From GCA-2683825 sp965662355 (GTDB lineage: Bacteria; Planctomycetota; UBA1135; GCA-002686595), in the NCBI GenBank assembly GCA_965662355.1, contig CBFIHP010000010.1, forward strand, positions 1-64,000: a stretch of DNA of 64,000 nt, written 5' to 3'. Shown in pieces: positions 54,486 to 63,738 of the stretch. The notes under the pieces were generated by a model. The model was given only the letters and a program-made list of their open reading frames with translations, ran no database searches and was not told the DNA's origin. How positions within the stretch are numbered: the first letter of the stretch is position 1; each line of letters starts with the position of its first letter. The position numbers and the translations under genes were made by a program.

Positions 54486-55688
54486 TCAGGCTTGACCGTG
54501 TGCATCCACCCCACGAACCCCGAGGAGATGCTCGATGAGGAGCTGATCGAGCCGTTCGTAGTTCAACCCACGTTGTGCCGCGGCCGAGGGGTCCAGCCGA
54601 CGCTCCTTCAAAGCCCTGGCCTTGGCGGAGTCATAGGCGCTGCAGATATTCTCGAGCTCGGCATCTTTTTGATCGGCGATGATGCCACGCACTTCGGGAT
54701 CCGCGTCAAAGGACTTGGCCCGGGCGTGGAGCATCTTGTACGTGCGCATGCAACCTCGAGCGAACTCCCACACGCCATCCTCGTCCTCGGTTCGGTAGGC
54801 GTGGGCGTCGAAGTGCCGGGGTCCGGTGTACGGCCCGTAGCCGTTGCCCGCCGTACCCTCCAGAAGCCGCACGAGCAAGAGTGCCTGTTTGGGATCCTCC
54901 GATCCGAAGCGCAGGTCCTGGTCGTAGCGTCCGATCTTCTGGGCGTTCAAGTCGATATGGAAGAGCTTCCCAGCCTCCATGGACTGGGCCACGCCGTGGA
55001 CCATCGAAAGCCCTGCCATGGTTTCGTGCGCGACCTCCGGATTGACGCCCACCATCTCGGAGTGCTCGAGGGTTTCGATGAAGTGCAGCATGTGGCCGGT
55101 GGTCGCGAAGTAGATGTCTCCACGCGGCTCGTTGGGCTTGGCCTCGAGGGCGAAGCGCAGGTCGTAGCCCGAGTCCTTGACGTAGGAGCACAGATAATCC
55201 ATCGCGTCGCGCATGCGCCGGATGGCGTCGCGCGGGTCGCGACACGCGTCCGCCTCCACTCCTTCGCGCCCCCCCCAGAACACGTACAGCTTGGCACCCA
55301 GCTCGACACCCAGATCGATGGCGGCCATGGTCTTTTGCAACGCGAAGGCTCGCACGCTCGGATCGTTCGAGCTAAAAGCCCCGTCCTTGAAGGCCGGATG
55401 TGAAAAAAGGTTCGTGGTCGCCATCGGGCAAACCATTCCGGTGTCCTCCAGCGCCGCCTTGAAGTCGGCCACGATCGAATCCCGTTGCGCCGCGGTCGCA
55501 TCGGCCGGAACGAGGTCATTGTCGTGCAGGTTGACGCCGTAGGCCCCGCAATCGCTCAGCTTGCGGACAATATGGGTAGGCGACATGGGCTCGCGCACGG
55601 GCCCGCCGAAGGGATCTCGCCCCACGTTTCCCACGGTCCAGAGGCCAAAGGAAAAAAGATCCGCACGGGTCGGCGCAAAGGGGTCCAT
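54486..55688 (-). CDS. xylA: Xylose isomerase (short, actinobacterial-type)
   Basis: Starts FSFGLWTVGNVGRDPFG, as in Streptomyces-type enzymes, followed by GVNLHDNDLVP with the catalytic His and a metal-binding ALEAKPNEPRGDIYF. Metal and substrate ligands are also seen in VGVNPEVAHETMAGL and FHIDLNAQKIGRYDQDL. At 400 residues it belongs to the short class I. ATG 55688 has GGAG 7 nt upstream; the longer open frame to 55793 enters the divergent lipoprotein gene. It converts D-xylose to D-xylulose. Confidence 0.95.
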   Translation of the reverse strand: MDPFAPTRADLFSFGLWTVGNVGRDPFGGPVREPMSPTHIVRKLSDCGAYGVNLHDNDLVPADATAAQRDSIVADFKAALEDTGMVCPMATTNLFSHPAFKDGAFSSNDPSVRAFALQKTMAAIDLGVELGAKLYVFWGGREGVEADACRDPRDAIRRMRDAMDYLCSYVKDSGYDLRFALEAKPNEPRGDIYFATTGHMLHFIETLEHSEMVGVNPEVAHETMAGLSMVHGVAQSMEAGKLFHIDLNAQKIGRYDQDLRFGSEDPKQALLLVRLLEGTAGNGYGPYTGPRHFDAHAYRTEDEDGVWEFARGCMRTYKMLHARAKSFDADPEVRGIIADQKDAELENICSAYDSAKARALKERRLDPSAAAQRGLNYERLDQLLIEHLLGVRGVDAHGQA

Positions 55689-55780
55689 CTCGATCTCCAG
55701 TCGGGCTTCGATCCAAGGGGCTGGTGCGCCGATACTGTAGGGCCTGAGAAGCGAACCGTCGCCGCTGATCGGCAACCGTG

Positions 55781-56941
55781 ATGTCCCCGACACCTATTTT
55801 CCTCGTGCGAGCACTCCTCCGCTCCGTCCTCCTGCTGGGCCTCCTCGGAGGTTGCCAGACCTTCCCCATATCGCTTTTCGTCCCCGACGAGACGCTCGCC
55901 ACCCTCGAGCACAGCGAATACGTCGAGAAGCTCGACCAGGACGAGCTCGAGACGCTCCTGGCCCAGCACTTCGGGCTCTTGGCCGCGACCCGCAGCCAGG
56001 ATGACAAGGGTGTCCACCGTCTGGATTCCATGCCCGAATCTGGCCCCCACCGGAATGAGGAGCTGAATTCGGCCTTCCACCCCGCGACCCGCGGCCTGCG
56101 TTCCGGTGATCTGCTCCTCGCAAAGAACTCAAAGCCCCAGTCCCTCGGACAGACGCTCACCTTCGAGGACTTCACCTATTACAGCCACATGGCCATCCTC
56201 GCCCGCGAGGGAGGCCGCTACTACGCCTACGAATCCTGGCCGCGGTTGCATCTGATGGCCGCCGCCGACCAATTCGCCGAGCGCTTCCGCGGCGGGGTCC
56301 AGCGCGTGCCTTTCGCCGACTTTCTCGAGCGCTACGAGACCATCGAGGTCCTGCGGCTCTCGCGAGACAGCTTCGGGGCAGACATCGGCGAAAGACTGTC
56401 GGACGCCGCGAAGGACTCGCTGCAAGAGAACATTCGCTACGACCCACACCACGATCCGAACGACCCGGCCATGTCGTGCTCGGAATACGTCTCGTATCTG
56501 ATCGAGGACAAGCTCGGACGCTCGCTCACGCTTCGCCGACGGACCGTGACCCAGAACCCCAGCATGCAGAGCCTACTGAGTTCCCTGGGCTTCCGCACCG
56601 ACGCCTACGTCGTTCCCGAGTCCTACAGCGAACTCCCAGACACGGAGACCGTGGCCCTCTACAGCCACCAAGCCACCCACGCCTCCTACCTGGGCAAGCG
56701 CTACGCCTACCAGGCACTCCACGAACACTTCGTCTCCAACTCTTCTATCGCGAGCTATCTCGGGATCCACCCCCTGAAGCTCGTCAAGTACCGCCGCAAT
56801 GTGAAAGACTACCTCCGCTGGGCCGTCGCCTATTCCGAGGCCCACGCAGGCGAGGACCCCGACAGCATTCGCCGCGACCTACGCGCGATGGTGGAGCTGT
56901 TCTTCCGCCGCAAGGGCATGAAGGTCCACGGGCGCTCCTAG
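55781..56941 (+). CDS. YiiX/YebB-like (permuted NlpC/P60) lipoprotein
   Basis: The signal peptide ends in a lipobox LLGGC (Cys25). The permuted papain-like core shows LRSGDLLLAKNS, FTYYSHMAILARE with the catalytic-type His136, and MSCSEYVSYLIED with Cys233. Such enzymes cleave amide bonds in cell-wall peptides or lipids; the substrate here is unknown. The C-terminal ~130 residues are unassigned. A GTG directly before the ATG at 55781 could also initiate. Its stop codon overlaps that of the convergent transporter gene in a shared CTAG. Confidence 0.8.
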   Translation: MSPTPIFLVRALLRSVLLLGLLGGCQTFPISLFVPDETLATLEHSEYVEKLDQDELETLLAQHFGLLAATRSQDDKGVHRLDSMPESGPHRNEELNSAFHPATRGLRSGDLLLAKNSKPQSLGQTLTFEDFTYYSHMAILAREGGRYYAYESWPRLHLMAAADQFAERFRGGVQRVPFADFLERYETIEVLRLSRDSFGADIGERLSDAAKDSLQENIRYDPHHDPNDPAMSCSEYVSYLIEDKLGRSLTLRRRTVTQNPSMQSLLSSLGFRTDAYVVPESYSELPDTETVALYSHQATHASYLGKRYAYQALHEHFVSNSSIASYLGIHPLKLVKYRRNVKDYLRWAVAYSEAHAGEDPDSIRRDLRAMVELFFRRKGMKVHGRS

Positions 56942-58278
56942 AACAAGCGCTCGACAATCGTCAACCCGCTGAAGTACCCGAAGAAGAGAACAGCACAGAC
57001 CAGGGCCGCCACACGTACGGGCGAAGGACGGAGGGGCCCATGGAAGCTCTTCATGTTCAAGAGCAGTAGCAACACCGAATAGAGGAACATCACGATCGCG
57101 TTCAACGCGGCCGAGATGATCAAGAGCTGGAGCGGTTGATCGAAGCCCGAAGCGAGCACGACGACGCCGAAGCCGATGAAGCCCCACAGGATCGAGAAGT
57201 ACACGCGTGAAAGGCTCCAGCCGCGGTTGCGCCCCATGGCGTGAACGAGATCGGCCACGACGCGTGTAACCGCGTCCAGAAGGGCGAGCTCGGTCGAGAA
57301 GAGCACAGCGATACCCGCGCCGAAAAAGAGGTTGCGCGCGTGGGGGCCGTACCGGAGTTCGAGGACATCGCCCTGGTCGCGGATGAAACCAAAGCCCTCG
57401 GAGACCCCTCCACTGGATCCGAGAAGCTCATGGGTGATGAGCGAGAGCAGAGAAATCGACAGCAAGCAGAGCAGGTAGAACGAGATGCCATGCTCGACAT
57501 TGGCGCGAAACCACCAGACACGCCAGCGGGCGACGTTCTCCTCGGTCGCCTCCGGCACATGGCCGACGACGGTGCTGGCCTCGCGGCTTCCCGTCCAGGG
57601 ACTCGTGATGCGACCGATCCAGTGGCCCATTCCGTAGCCCTTGTCGCGAATGTAGTTCGACTGGGCTAGGTTCGTGACGCCTCCGGCCCCGGCGAAAGCG
57701 AGTGCACCGAGCAAGAGCGGCAGTTCGATACCGTCGGGCAGATGGCCCACGGCCAACGCTCCTGCGAAGAGTTCGCCGATCGACTCGAGGCGGACGAGCA
57801 TCACACCGAGTATCAACAGCGCGACGAAGATCAGCGACACCAGTACGACCTGGATGGTCTCGACGGTGCGGTAGACGACCGGCCCCAAGGACAGCAGCAT
57901 GCCGCAAGCGAAGAGCCCCGCGATGGCGTAGGTCGTTGGATTTCCGCCGATCTGCCAGGAGAGGATCGTTCCCGCCCCGGTCGCCCAACCGGGCCAGATG
58001 TTGGGCAGCACGCCGCAGGCGAGGAACACGGGCCCGAAGATCTTCGAGAGGCGCAGGAACCCGAGCACCGCACTCTCGCCCGTGGCCAGCGTATAGCGCT
58101 CGATCTCGAGGTTGAGGAAGAACTGAATGGTCACGCCTATCCAGGCTGCCCAGAAAACCGCGAAACCGAAGTTGGCTGTCAAGCGCGGCCAGAGAACGAA
58201 CTCACCGCTCCCGATCGACAGACCGGCCAGGATGATCCCCGGGCCGAGCATGCGCCGCAGCGAAACCGGCTCGGGCAT
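56938..58278 (-). CDS. Nramp-related membrane transporter
   Basis: The protein has about eleven hydrophobic helices in the Nramp/LeuT arrangement. The helix-1 metal motif DPGN is replaced by GSGE (LAGLSIGSGEFVLWP). The helix-6 region reads LAFAGAGGVTNLAQSNYIRD rather than the canonical MPHN-type motif. It therefore belongs to a non-canonical branch whose substrate may not be Mn2+/Fe2+. ATG 58278 is the best start; TTG at 58302 is possible. It follows the dynamin-like GTPase gene by 59 bp. Confidence 0.8.
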   Translation of the reverse strand: MPEPVSLRRMLGPGIILAGLSIGSGEFVLWPRLTANFGFAVFWAAWIGVTIQFFLNLEIERYTLATGESAVLGFLRLSKIFGPVFLACGVLPNIWPGWATGAGTILSWQIGGNPTTYAIAGLFACGMLLSLGPVVYRTVETIQVVLVSLIFVALLILGVMLVRLESIGELFAGALAVGHLPDGIELPLLLGALAFAGAGGVTNLAQSNYIRDKGYGMGHWIGRITSPWTGSREASTVVGHVPEATEENVARWRVWWFRANVEHGISFYLLCLLSISLLSLITHELLGSSGGVSEGFGFIRDQGDVLELRYGPHARNLFFGAGIAVLFSTELALLDAVTRVVADLVHAMGRNRGWSLSRVYFSILWGFIGFGVVVLASGFDQPLQLLIISAALNAIVMFLYSVLLLLLNMKSFHGPLRPSPVRVAALVCAVLFFGYFSGLTIVERLF

Positions 58279-58337
58279 CTCGCGCACGGCCGGTTCCGAC
58301 AAGACGTGCGTCGGAACCGAGACGAGCTTGTCTGACT

Positions 58338-60644
58338 TCAGAGCGTCTCTTCGAGAGTGGACTCGGCGGGTTCCGGCTTCGGCTGGGTGAGCATGACCGG
58401 TGTCGTGTGCGGCACCAGGACATCCAGATCCGGGCGCGCATGGCGTGCGGCCAAGGGCTCGAGCTGAGTCACGGAGAGCGCGCGCACCTGGGCAAGTATC
58501 TCGATCAGCCGATGTAGCTCGTCGAGCGCTTCGATCCTGTGTTCGAGCTCGATCAACGGCGCATCGAGGGCCGCGAGCCGCAGCGCGGCGTCTTCCCGGA
58601 GCGAAGCGGCGAAATGCTTGACCTGGAGTGTCGTCGCGTCCGAGGCGAGCCGACGGCACAGATCCGTGAGATAGGCGTCGAGGCGCTCGACTACGTTGCC
58701 GCGCAACGCCTGGCGCGCTGCATCGTCGAAACGCTTCGCCTTGCGTTTGCTGGGAAGCGACTTGGTCGGTGCGTTCGGAGGCCCGAAAACACTACGGCGC
58801 AAGCGCGGCCCCGAGCGCAGGAACAAGCGGTCGAAGAAACCCGCCCTCACGGCGATGGCGTCCAGGTCGATGGGCCGCAACGGTTGCGGATCCTCGAGTT
58901 CGCCCAAACCGTCCTGTACCGGCTCGGCATGATCAGCCGGATCCACACCGGTGTAATCGAACTCGTGATTCATGGCATCGCTGAAACCGGCCTTGCAAGG
59001 GTTCCACTCCACGCGGAGCTGGAGCGCGACCGCTCGATGCACATCCTGACGCGCCTCGGCCAGGCGCGGAACGAGTGACTGGCGGATCAGGCTGTCGAGA
59101 TTCTCGTCGGACTCGAACCAGTCGTTGAGAAGCGAAAGGAAGATGGGGCCAAGTTCGCCACGGAGCACCTCGGCTGCCTCACGCGCACCGGACTGGAGCT
59201 TGGTGCGCAGCTCGCCGAAACAGGGTTCGAGTTCCCACTCGCGCTCCCCGCGCTCGATCATGCGTCGTAGCATGGCCTGGGCCTCGAGGTTCTGTTCCTT
59301 GGCCTCGACGGTACGACCATGTTCCGTCATCGCCCGGGCAAGCTCGCCGGACTCGAGCAGCTGCGATGTCTCCCCCATGATCTCGCGCGCACGGCGCAGG
59401 GTGCTCTTGATCAGCGTCGAGAGCTCGTCGGATTCGTCCAATCCAGCGGACAGGCGCCGCTCGAGTTCACGCATGGGACGTGGCAGAGCGGCATCGTTGT
59501 CACTCGTGACCTCTCTCCCTTCGACCCCTTCGTCATGGGGACCGGAAGCGGCAAGGGCCTCGAACTCCGCGGTAGCGACGGCGACTTCACTCCGCGCCGG
59601 GGCGACAGCGTTGCCGGATGAGGCCTCTTCGAACGGCAGTTGCGACTGCGCGCCGGGAAGACGCATCGCCGCCTCGGCGGCTTGCAGGAGATCGATTGGA
59701 AAGAGGCGCACGTGACCGGCTTCGATGGCCTGCAACAAACGCGGTTGCGTGCAGAGCCCTTCGAAGACCTCGATCAGGCGTACGGGATCGGACGCTCCGA
59801 TTCCCGGCACGACATTTCCTTCATCCGAGAGATCGCGGCTCTCTTTGTCCAGGTTGACGACCACGTGCACGCGCTTGAAGAGCGAGAGCAACTCTTCGAT
59901 TCCACGGAAGGCCGTTTCATCGAACAAACCCTCGGCACGCACGCAGTAGACAGCGATGCCGGGACCGGCGTGGGCCCCCATCAACATGTCGGCGTAGTTG
60001 TCGAACAGGGGAGCCGCGGAGGAAGGGCATTCGACGAAGCGCACACGCGCACGTTCGAGGTCGGTGTTGCTGACCTTCACCTGGATCCGTCGCAGGCCAT
60101 GGGCCATGCCTCGCATGGCTTGGCCCGTACTGGGCTCGTCTTCTCCGGAGTGCGGTTGCAATTCCCTGGGTTGCGATTGCTGGGAATCCGACTTGCACGA
60201 AGCCCGCACGGCACTCGCCAACTCGCCATGGGCACGGCGAAGTTCGATCTGCGCGGCACTGGCCCCCATGCCCTCCAGCTCGGAACCATCGAAGCGCTGG
60301 GCGGAGACCTCGTCCCGCCCTCCGTACTCGACAAAGACCGGCGCGGGATACCCCGGAAGTGGAGACACCTCGACCATCGGCCGCCTCGACAGGGCGTTGA
60401 TCAAGGTCGACTTGCCAGCGTTGTGCGGCCCGAAGAGAAACACGCTCGAACGCTCGGAACCAAGACGCTCGAACAAACGGCCGAGCTCACGCGCGTGCTC
60501 TTCGAAACCCGCACCGATGTTCTGGCAGCCGATCTCCGGGGGAAGATCGCCGATTTGCGCGCCGCTCTGATGCAAGGTGTCGTGGAGCTCGCGCAGCACT
60601 TCTCTGAACTGGGCAGAGAATGAACCGAGACGTGTGGTCTTCAT
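58338..60644 (-). CDS. Dynamin-like large GTPase
   Basis: A P-loop VFLFGPHNAGKSTLINAL (G1) is followed by a G3-like VRFVECPSSAAPL and a G4-like VVVNLDKESRD, both diverged from DxxG and NKxD. Acidic and Gln-rich insertions lie within the GTPase region. A long helical C-terminal half (~residues 400-768) fits the stalk of bacterial dynamins. A short hydrophobic stretch, AGFFDRLFLRSG, followed by basic residues might contact membrane. Start ATG 60644 is supported by the similarity beginning soon after it. Membrane remodelling is possible but not shown. Confidence 0.72.
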   Translation of the reverse strand: MKTTRLGSFSAQFREVLRELHDTLHQSGAQIGDLPPEIGCQNIGAGFEEHARELGRLFERLGSERSSVFLFGPHNAGKSTLINALSRRPMVEVSPLPGYPAPVFVEYGGRDEVSAQRFDGSELEGMGASAAQIELRRAHGELASAVRASCKSDSQQSQPRELQPHSGEDEPSTGQAMRGMAHGLRRIQVKVSNTDLERARVRFVECPSSAAPLFDNYADMLMGAHAGPGIAVYCVRAEGLFDETAFRGIEELLSLFKRVHVVVNLDKESRDLSDEGNVVPGIGASDPVRLIEVFEGLCTQPRLLQAIEAGHVRLFPIDLLQAAEAAMRLPGAQSQLPFEEASSGNAVAPARSEVAVATAEFEALAASGPHDEGVEGREVTSDNDAALPRPMRELERRLSAGLDESDELSTLIKSTLRRAREIMGETSQLLESGELARAMTEHGRTVEAKEQNLEAQAMLRRMIERGEREWELEPCFGELRTKLQSGAREAAEVLRGELGPIFLSLLNDWFESDENLDSLIRQSLVPRLAEARQDVHRAVALQLRVEWNPCKAGFSDAMNHEFDYTGVDPADHAEPVQDGLGELEDPQPLRPIDLDAIAVRAGFFDRLFLRSGPRLRRSVFGPPNAPTKSLPSKRKAKRFDDAARQALRGNVVERLDAYLTDLCRRLASDATTLQVKHFAASLREDAALRLAALDAPLIELEHRIEALDELHRLIEILAQVRALSVTQLEPLAARHARPDLDVLVPHTTPVMLTQPKPEPAESTLEETL

Positions 60645-60840
60645 TGCGGAAGGTGTCCAGTTTGGGCGGCCCCGGGGCCGTGCTCTTCGGGTAACGAACG
60701 CCTCCGGCTCAGGATCCATTGCTGCCGGCAGGCATAATGGGGATTCTTTGGCTACCGCCGAGGATTTGCAAGTCCGGGAGAGCCTCTCCTGTCTCCATCT
60801 CCCCGGGGTTCCCCTGGGTTTCAACGGGACTCACAAACGC

Positions 60841-62091
60841 CTATTTGCGCCGTTTCCGGGAGAGACCGCCCCGGAAGGCCATCGAGGCCCGATCGAAGAC
60901 GTCCTCGCCCAGGAATTTGCGAGCGAGAGCTGCCTGCTCCTCCGCCGGGATCCGGTAGTTGGGATCCCGTTTCCAGGAATAGGTCCCGGTCTTGACGATG
61001 CTCTGCTCGTCGTAGTGCTTCCGCAGGGCCTCGAAAAAGTCGGACAGGTCGGGGTTTCCTTCCTGAGCGATGAAGTGCATGAACCCGAAACTCAGCCGTG
61101 ATTCGAGCGGCAGGTACTCACCGCGCTCGTATCCGAAGAACTCCTCGCCGCGCAACGGCTCGCGCTTGCGATCGCCGAAACGCTTCGCGAGATCCGAAGG
61201 CCAGGCCGCGTGCTCGACAGCCCACACGAACTCGTCGCGGTAAGGGAACACGTAGATGTCGTTGAAGAGCTTCATCTCGAAGTGCCAACCGATACCGAGC
61301 TCGGCCCAGTACGGTTGCTTCCCAAAACGACGCAGAAAGAGAATACGCGCGAGGCGATTCACGAGCTCGTTGTTCGGGCTCCACTCCTCGACACCGTCGG
61401 GCAGGCTCATGTAGCAGGCCGTCAGTGGCCAGGCATTGACGAAGCCTTGTTGTCGAAGAGCGGTGGCCTTCCAGGTCTTCAGGTAGTCGAAGTCCTTGAT
61501 GAGGTGTTCGAGTAAGCCCTTGTATTCCTCTTGATCCTTGGCGACGACGAAGACTGCGGGATCGTGATCGAGCGGAACGTCCTCGGCTCCCCATGTCGTA
61601 GGGGTCGTAGGGGTCGCCTTCTTGATCCCCTTCTTCCCACGCACGTCCCACGGATGGTCCCCCGCCTCCGGGTCCTCGGGAATGGCCCGGGGCTTCTTCT
61701 TGCTTCCCTCTTTGTCACCTGGGTCGAGCTTGGGATCCCCCGATGCTTCCTGCGGGCCTTTGGACAGCTCGCGTTCGCGCACGGGAGCCGGAAACTCCCT
61801 CTCGAAGAGTTCGACCACGCGTTCCACCAGGCGCAGCTTGTCGGTCGGAGTCTTGCCGCCGGGAGCGATCAGGAGAACTCGACCTCCCTCTTCGAGGTGC
61901 ATCCGGTATTCCTCCTTCTCGCACCATGGCGCCCAGAATTCCACCGCGCCTCGGGCCGGCTCGGGGAAGTCAGCGGGCAGGGCCTCGACAGAGCGCTTCT
62001 TGCCCTTCCAGCGCACGCTCACATCGCCGTGGGCAAGTACGCAAAGAAGCAAGGTCACGAGTAGGGGCAGTGCGGGCCTGGTAGCTTTCAT
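60841..62091 (-). CDS. Secreted protein of unknown function (gluzincin-like remnant)
   Basis: A signal peptide (ALPLLVTLLLCVLAHG) is followed by ~400 residues. The stretch NRLARILFLRRFGKQPYWAE followed by LGIGWHFEM resembles the part of DUF1570-type gluzincin proteases where P-W-x-E-G follows the HExxH helix, but HExxH itself is absent. A Lys/Pro/Glu-rich insertion occurs at ~110-155. It lies 50 bp after a second, related secreted protein, so the two are probably co-expressed. I do not recognize a specific family. Confidence 0.6.
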   Translation of the reverse strand: MKATRPALPLLVTLLLCVLAHGDVSVRWKGKKRSVEALPADFPEPARGAVEFWAPWCEKEEYRMHLEEGGRVLLIAPGGKTPTDKLRLVERVVELFEREFPAPVRERELSKGPQEASGDPKLDPGDKEGSKKKPRAIPEDPEAGDHPWDVRGKKGIKKATPTTPTTWGAEDVPLDHDPAVFVVAKDQEEYKGLLEHLIKDFDYLKTWKATALRQQGFVNAWPLTACYMSLPDGVEEWSPNNELVNRLARILFLRRFGKQPYWAELGIGWHFEMKLFNDIYVFPYRDEFVWAVEHAAWPSDLAKRFGDRKREPLRGEEFFGYERGEYLPLESRLSFGFMHFIAQEGNPDLSDFFEALRKHYDEQSIVKTGTYSWKRDPNYRIPAEEQAALARKFLGEDVFDRASMAFRGGLSRKRRK

Positions 62092-62141
62092 CTTGTTCGC
62101 GGGGAATCGCTTTTGATGCCTTCGATGGCGCTGCGTTCTTG

Positions 62142-63626
62142 CTAGTGGCGTTCCGATAGCCAACGTCCCGCGCGCCCTTCGAGCGTCGCAAGATCCCAGC
62201 CAAAGACGCGTCGCACCTGCTCTTCCAGCGGCAAGCGGCTGCCTGTCATGCGCAGGAACGAGTCCATTTTCTGGGGCTGACCTTCGATCAAGTAGGCGGC
62301 AAGTACATACGAGGCCAGGATGTCCTCGCTGGAAAGCTGATTGACGTTGCGGCCCATCAGCTCGCCGAGGTCCGGAGCGCTGGAGCGCCACATATCGTGC
62401 GCTTCCTGCATCCAGTTGGTCTCTTCCTGCAAGAGCTTCGTGCGCAGCTTGAAGTCGTCCTTCGGCGACAGCGCGGGATCGGGCTGGGCCGTCCAGTTCT
62501 GACGGGTTTGTACCAGAGCGCGGGTGAGGTAAAGGCCGAAGCCCTCGTAGGCCCAACCCGTCTTCACGGAAACATTGAAGCCGCCCTTGAACATCCAACC
62601 CAGGGCCATGCGCACGATACCGTCGGCCCGTCTCTGCTCGTCCCCTTCCCAGAACGCGAAGTCCCGCGTTCCGGGAATCCCCGAACCTCCGAGCTTCTGC
62701 ATGTGCGCGCGTGTCTCGGCGGTCAGCTTCGGGTGGTTCTTCAGGAAAGCCGCTTTTTGGGCCGGGCTGTCCATGAGGTAGACGGTCAGGTCGCGCGGCA
62801 ATCCGCGGCGCTTCGGGAAGAGCGACTTGAAGAGGCTGTCCGTGGCGTGGAGCGCAGAGAGCAGCCGATCCGCTTCCTCAGCGTCGGTCGCATAGACGAC
62901 GCGGAAGGGCGAGGTCCCCAGCACGCCCTTCCAATCGACTCCGAGTGCATCATCGCGATCCAGGAGCGTCTTGATCTTCGATTCCGGAGTCCCCTTGAAA
63001 CCCTCGCTGACCCAGGTACGGAGCTGAAGCCGGCGCTCCTTGGCCATCACGGTCTCGGGAAGCACATTGGCGGCCGCGGCACGGATCTCGAGCGGTGCCG
63101 TGGCGACGAACGGATTGGCCGGATCCAGACGCAAGATGTCGGTGAGGGCGTCGCAACGATCCTCGTCGGATAGCTCGCCGTCCTTGACCCACTCGGTGTG
63201 GGCTTCGAGCAGGGGGGCGATCAAGTTGCGATAACGACCGTCGATCTGAACGAGCACTTCCTCGTCCTGGTTCTTCCTCTGGCTCTTGAAGGTCTTGGGC
63301 TTTTTGGGTGCAACCCACTCGCGCCCTTTCTTGCGATACCCAAGTCCTTTCAGGGCCGTCGAGTTGTCCGGATCGAAGTCCAGGATCAACTTCAGCGTCT
63401 TTTTGTACTCGGCGTATTCGCGCTTGCCACGACACCAACTCGCGTGCTGTTCGAGACGCAAGATCAACTCGGAGTGCGAGCGATCGCGATAGGACTCGAA
63501 GTCGACTGTGTGCGTATCTGGTGTTTGTGATTCAGTGACGGGCGTCTGCCAACGCGCGTCCGCCAACCCCGCGAAGAACGCGAGGCACAGGGTCGCTGCC
63601 GCGACCCGACCTGCTTTTTTGTTCAT
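62142..63626 (-). CDS. Secreted TPR-like/gluzincin-like protein of unknown function
   Basis: A signal peptide (residues 1-24, TLCLAFFAGLADA) precedes a helical, TPR-like N-terminal region (ILDFDPDNSTALKGLGYRKK, LRLDPANP). The C-terminal half begins FRVVYATDAEEADRLLSALH and contains GWAYEGFGLYLTRALVQ, like the W-x-x-EG segment of peptidase-MA/DUF1570 proteins. The expected HExxH is replaced by IVRMALGWMF, so protease activity is doubtful. It is first in a pair with the next gene downstream. Confidence 0.65.
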   Translation of the reverse strand: MNKKAGRVAAATLCLAFFAGLADARWQTPVTESQTPDTHTVDFESYRDRSHSELILRLEQHASWCRGKREYAEYKKTLKLILDFDPDNSTALKGLGYRKKGREWVAPKKPKTFKSQRKNQDEEVLVQIDGRYRNLIAPLLEAHTEWVKDGELSDEDRCDALTDILRLDPANPFVATAPLEIRAAAANVLPETVMAKERRLQLRTWVSEGFKGTPESKIKTLLDRDDALGVDWKGVLGTSPFRVVYATDAEEADRLLSALHATDSLFKSLFPKRRGLPRDLTVYLMDSPAQKAAFLKNHPKLTAETRAHMQKLGGSGIPGTRDFAFWEGDEQRRADGIVRMALGWMFKGGFNVSVKTGWAYEGFGLYLTRALVQTRQNWTAQPDPALSPKDDFKLRTKLLQEETNWMQEAHDMWRSSAPDLGELMGRNVNQLSSEDILASYVLAAYLIEGQPQKMDSFLRMTGSRLPLEEQVRRVFGWDLATLEGRAGRWLSERH

Positions 63627-63738
63627 ACCTCACTCCGACACACCCTTCCTGCCAAGTAGGGGCGTGCTACCCAGGATCCTAGCAAACGGAATCTCCCAAG
63701 CGCATGGATCCCAAGAAACGGGTGGGAGGGCTGAATTG

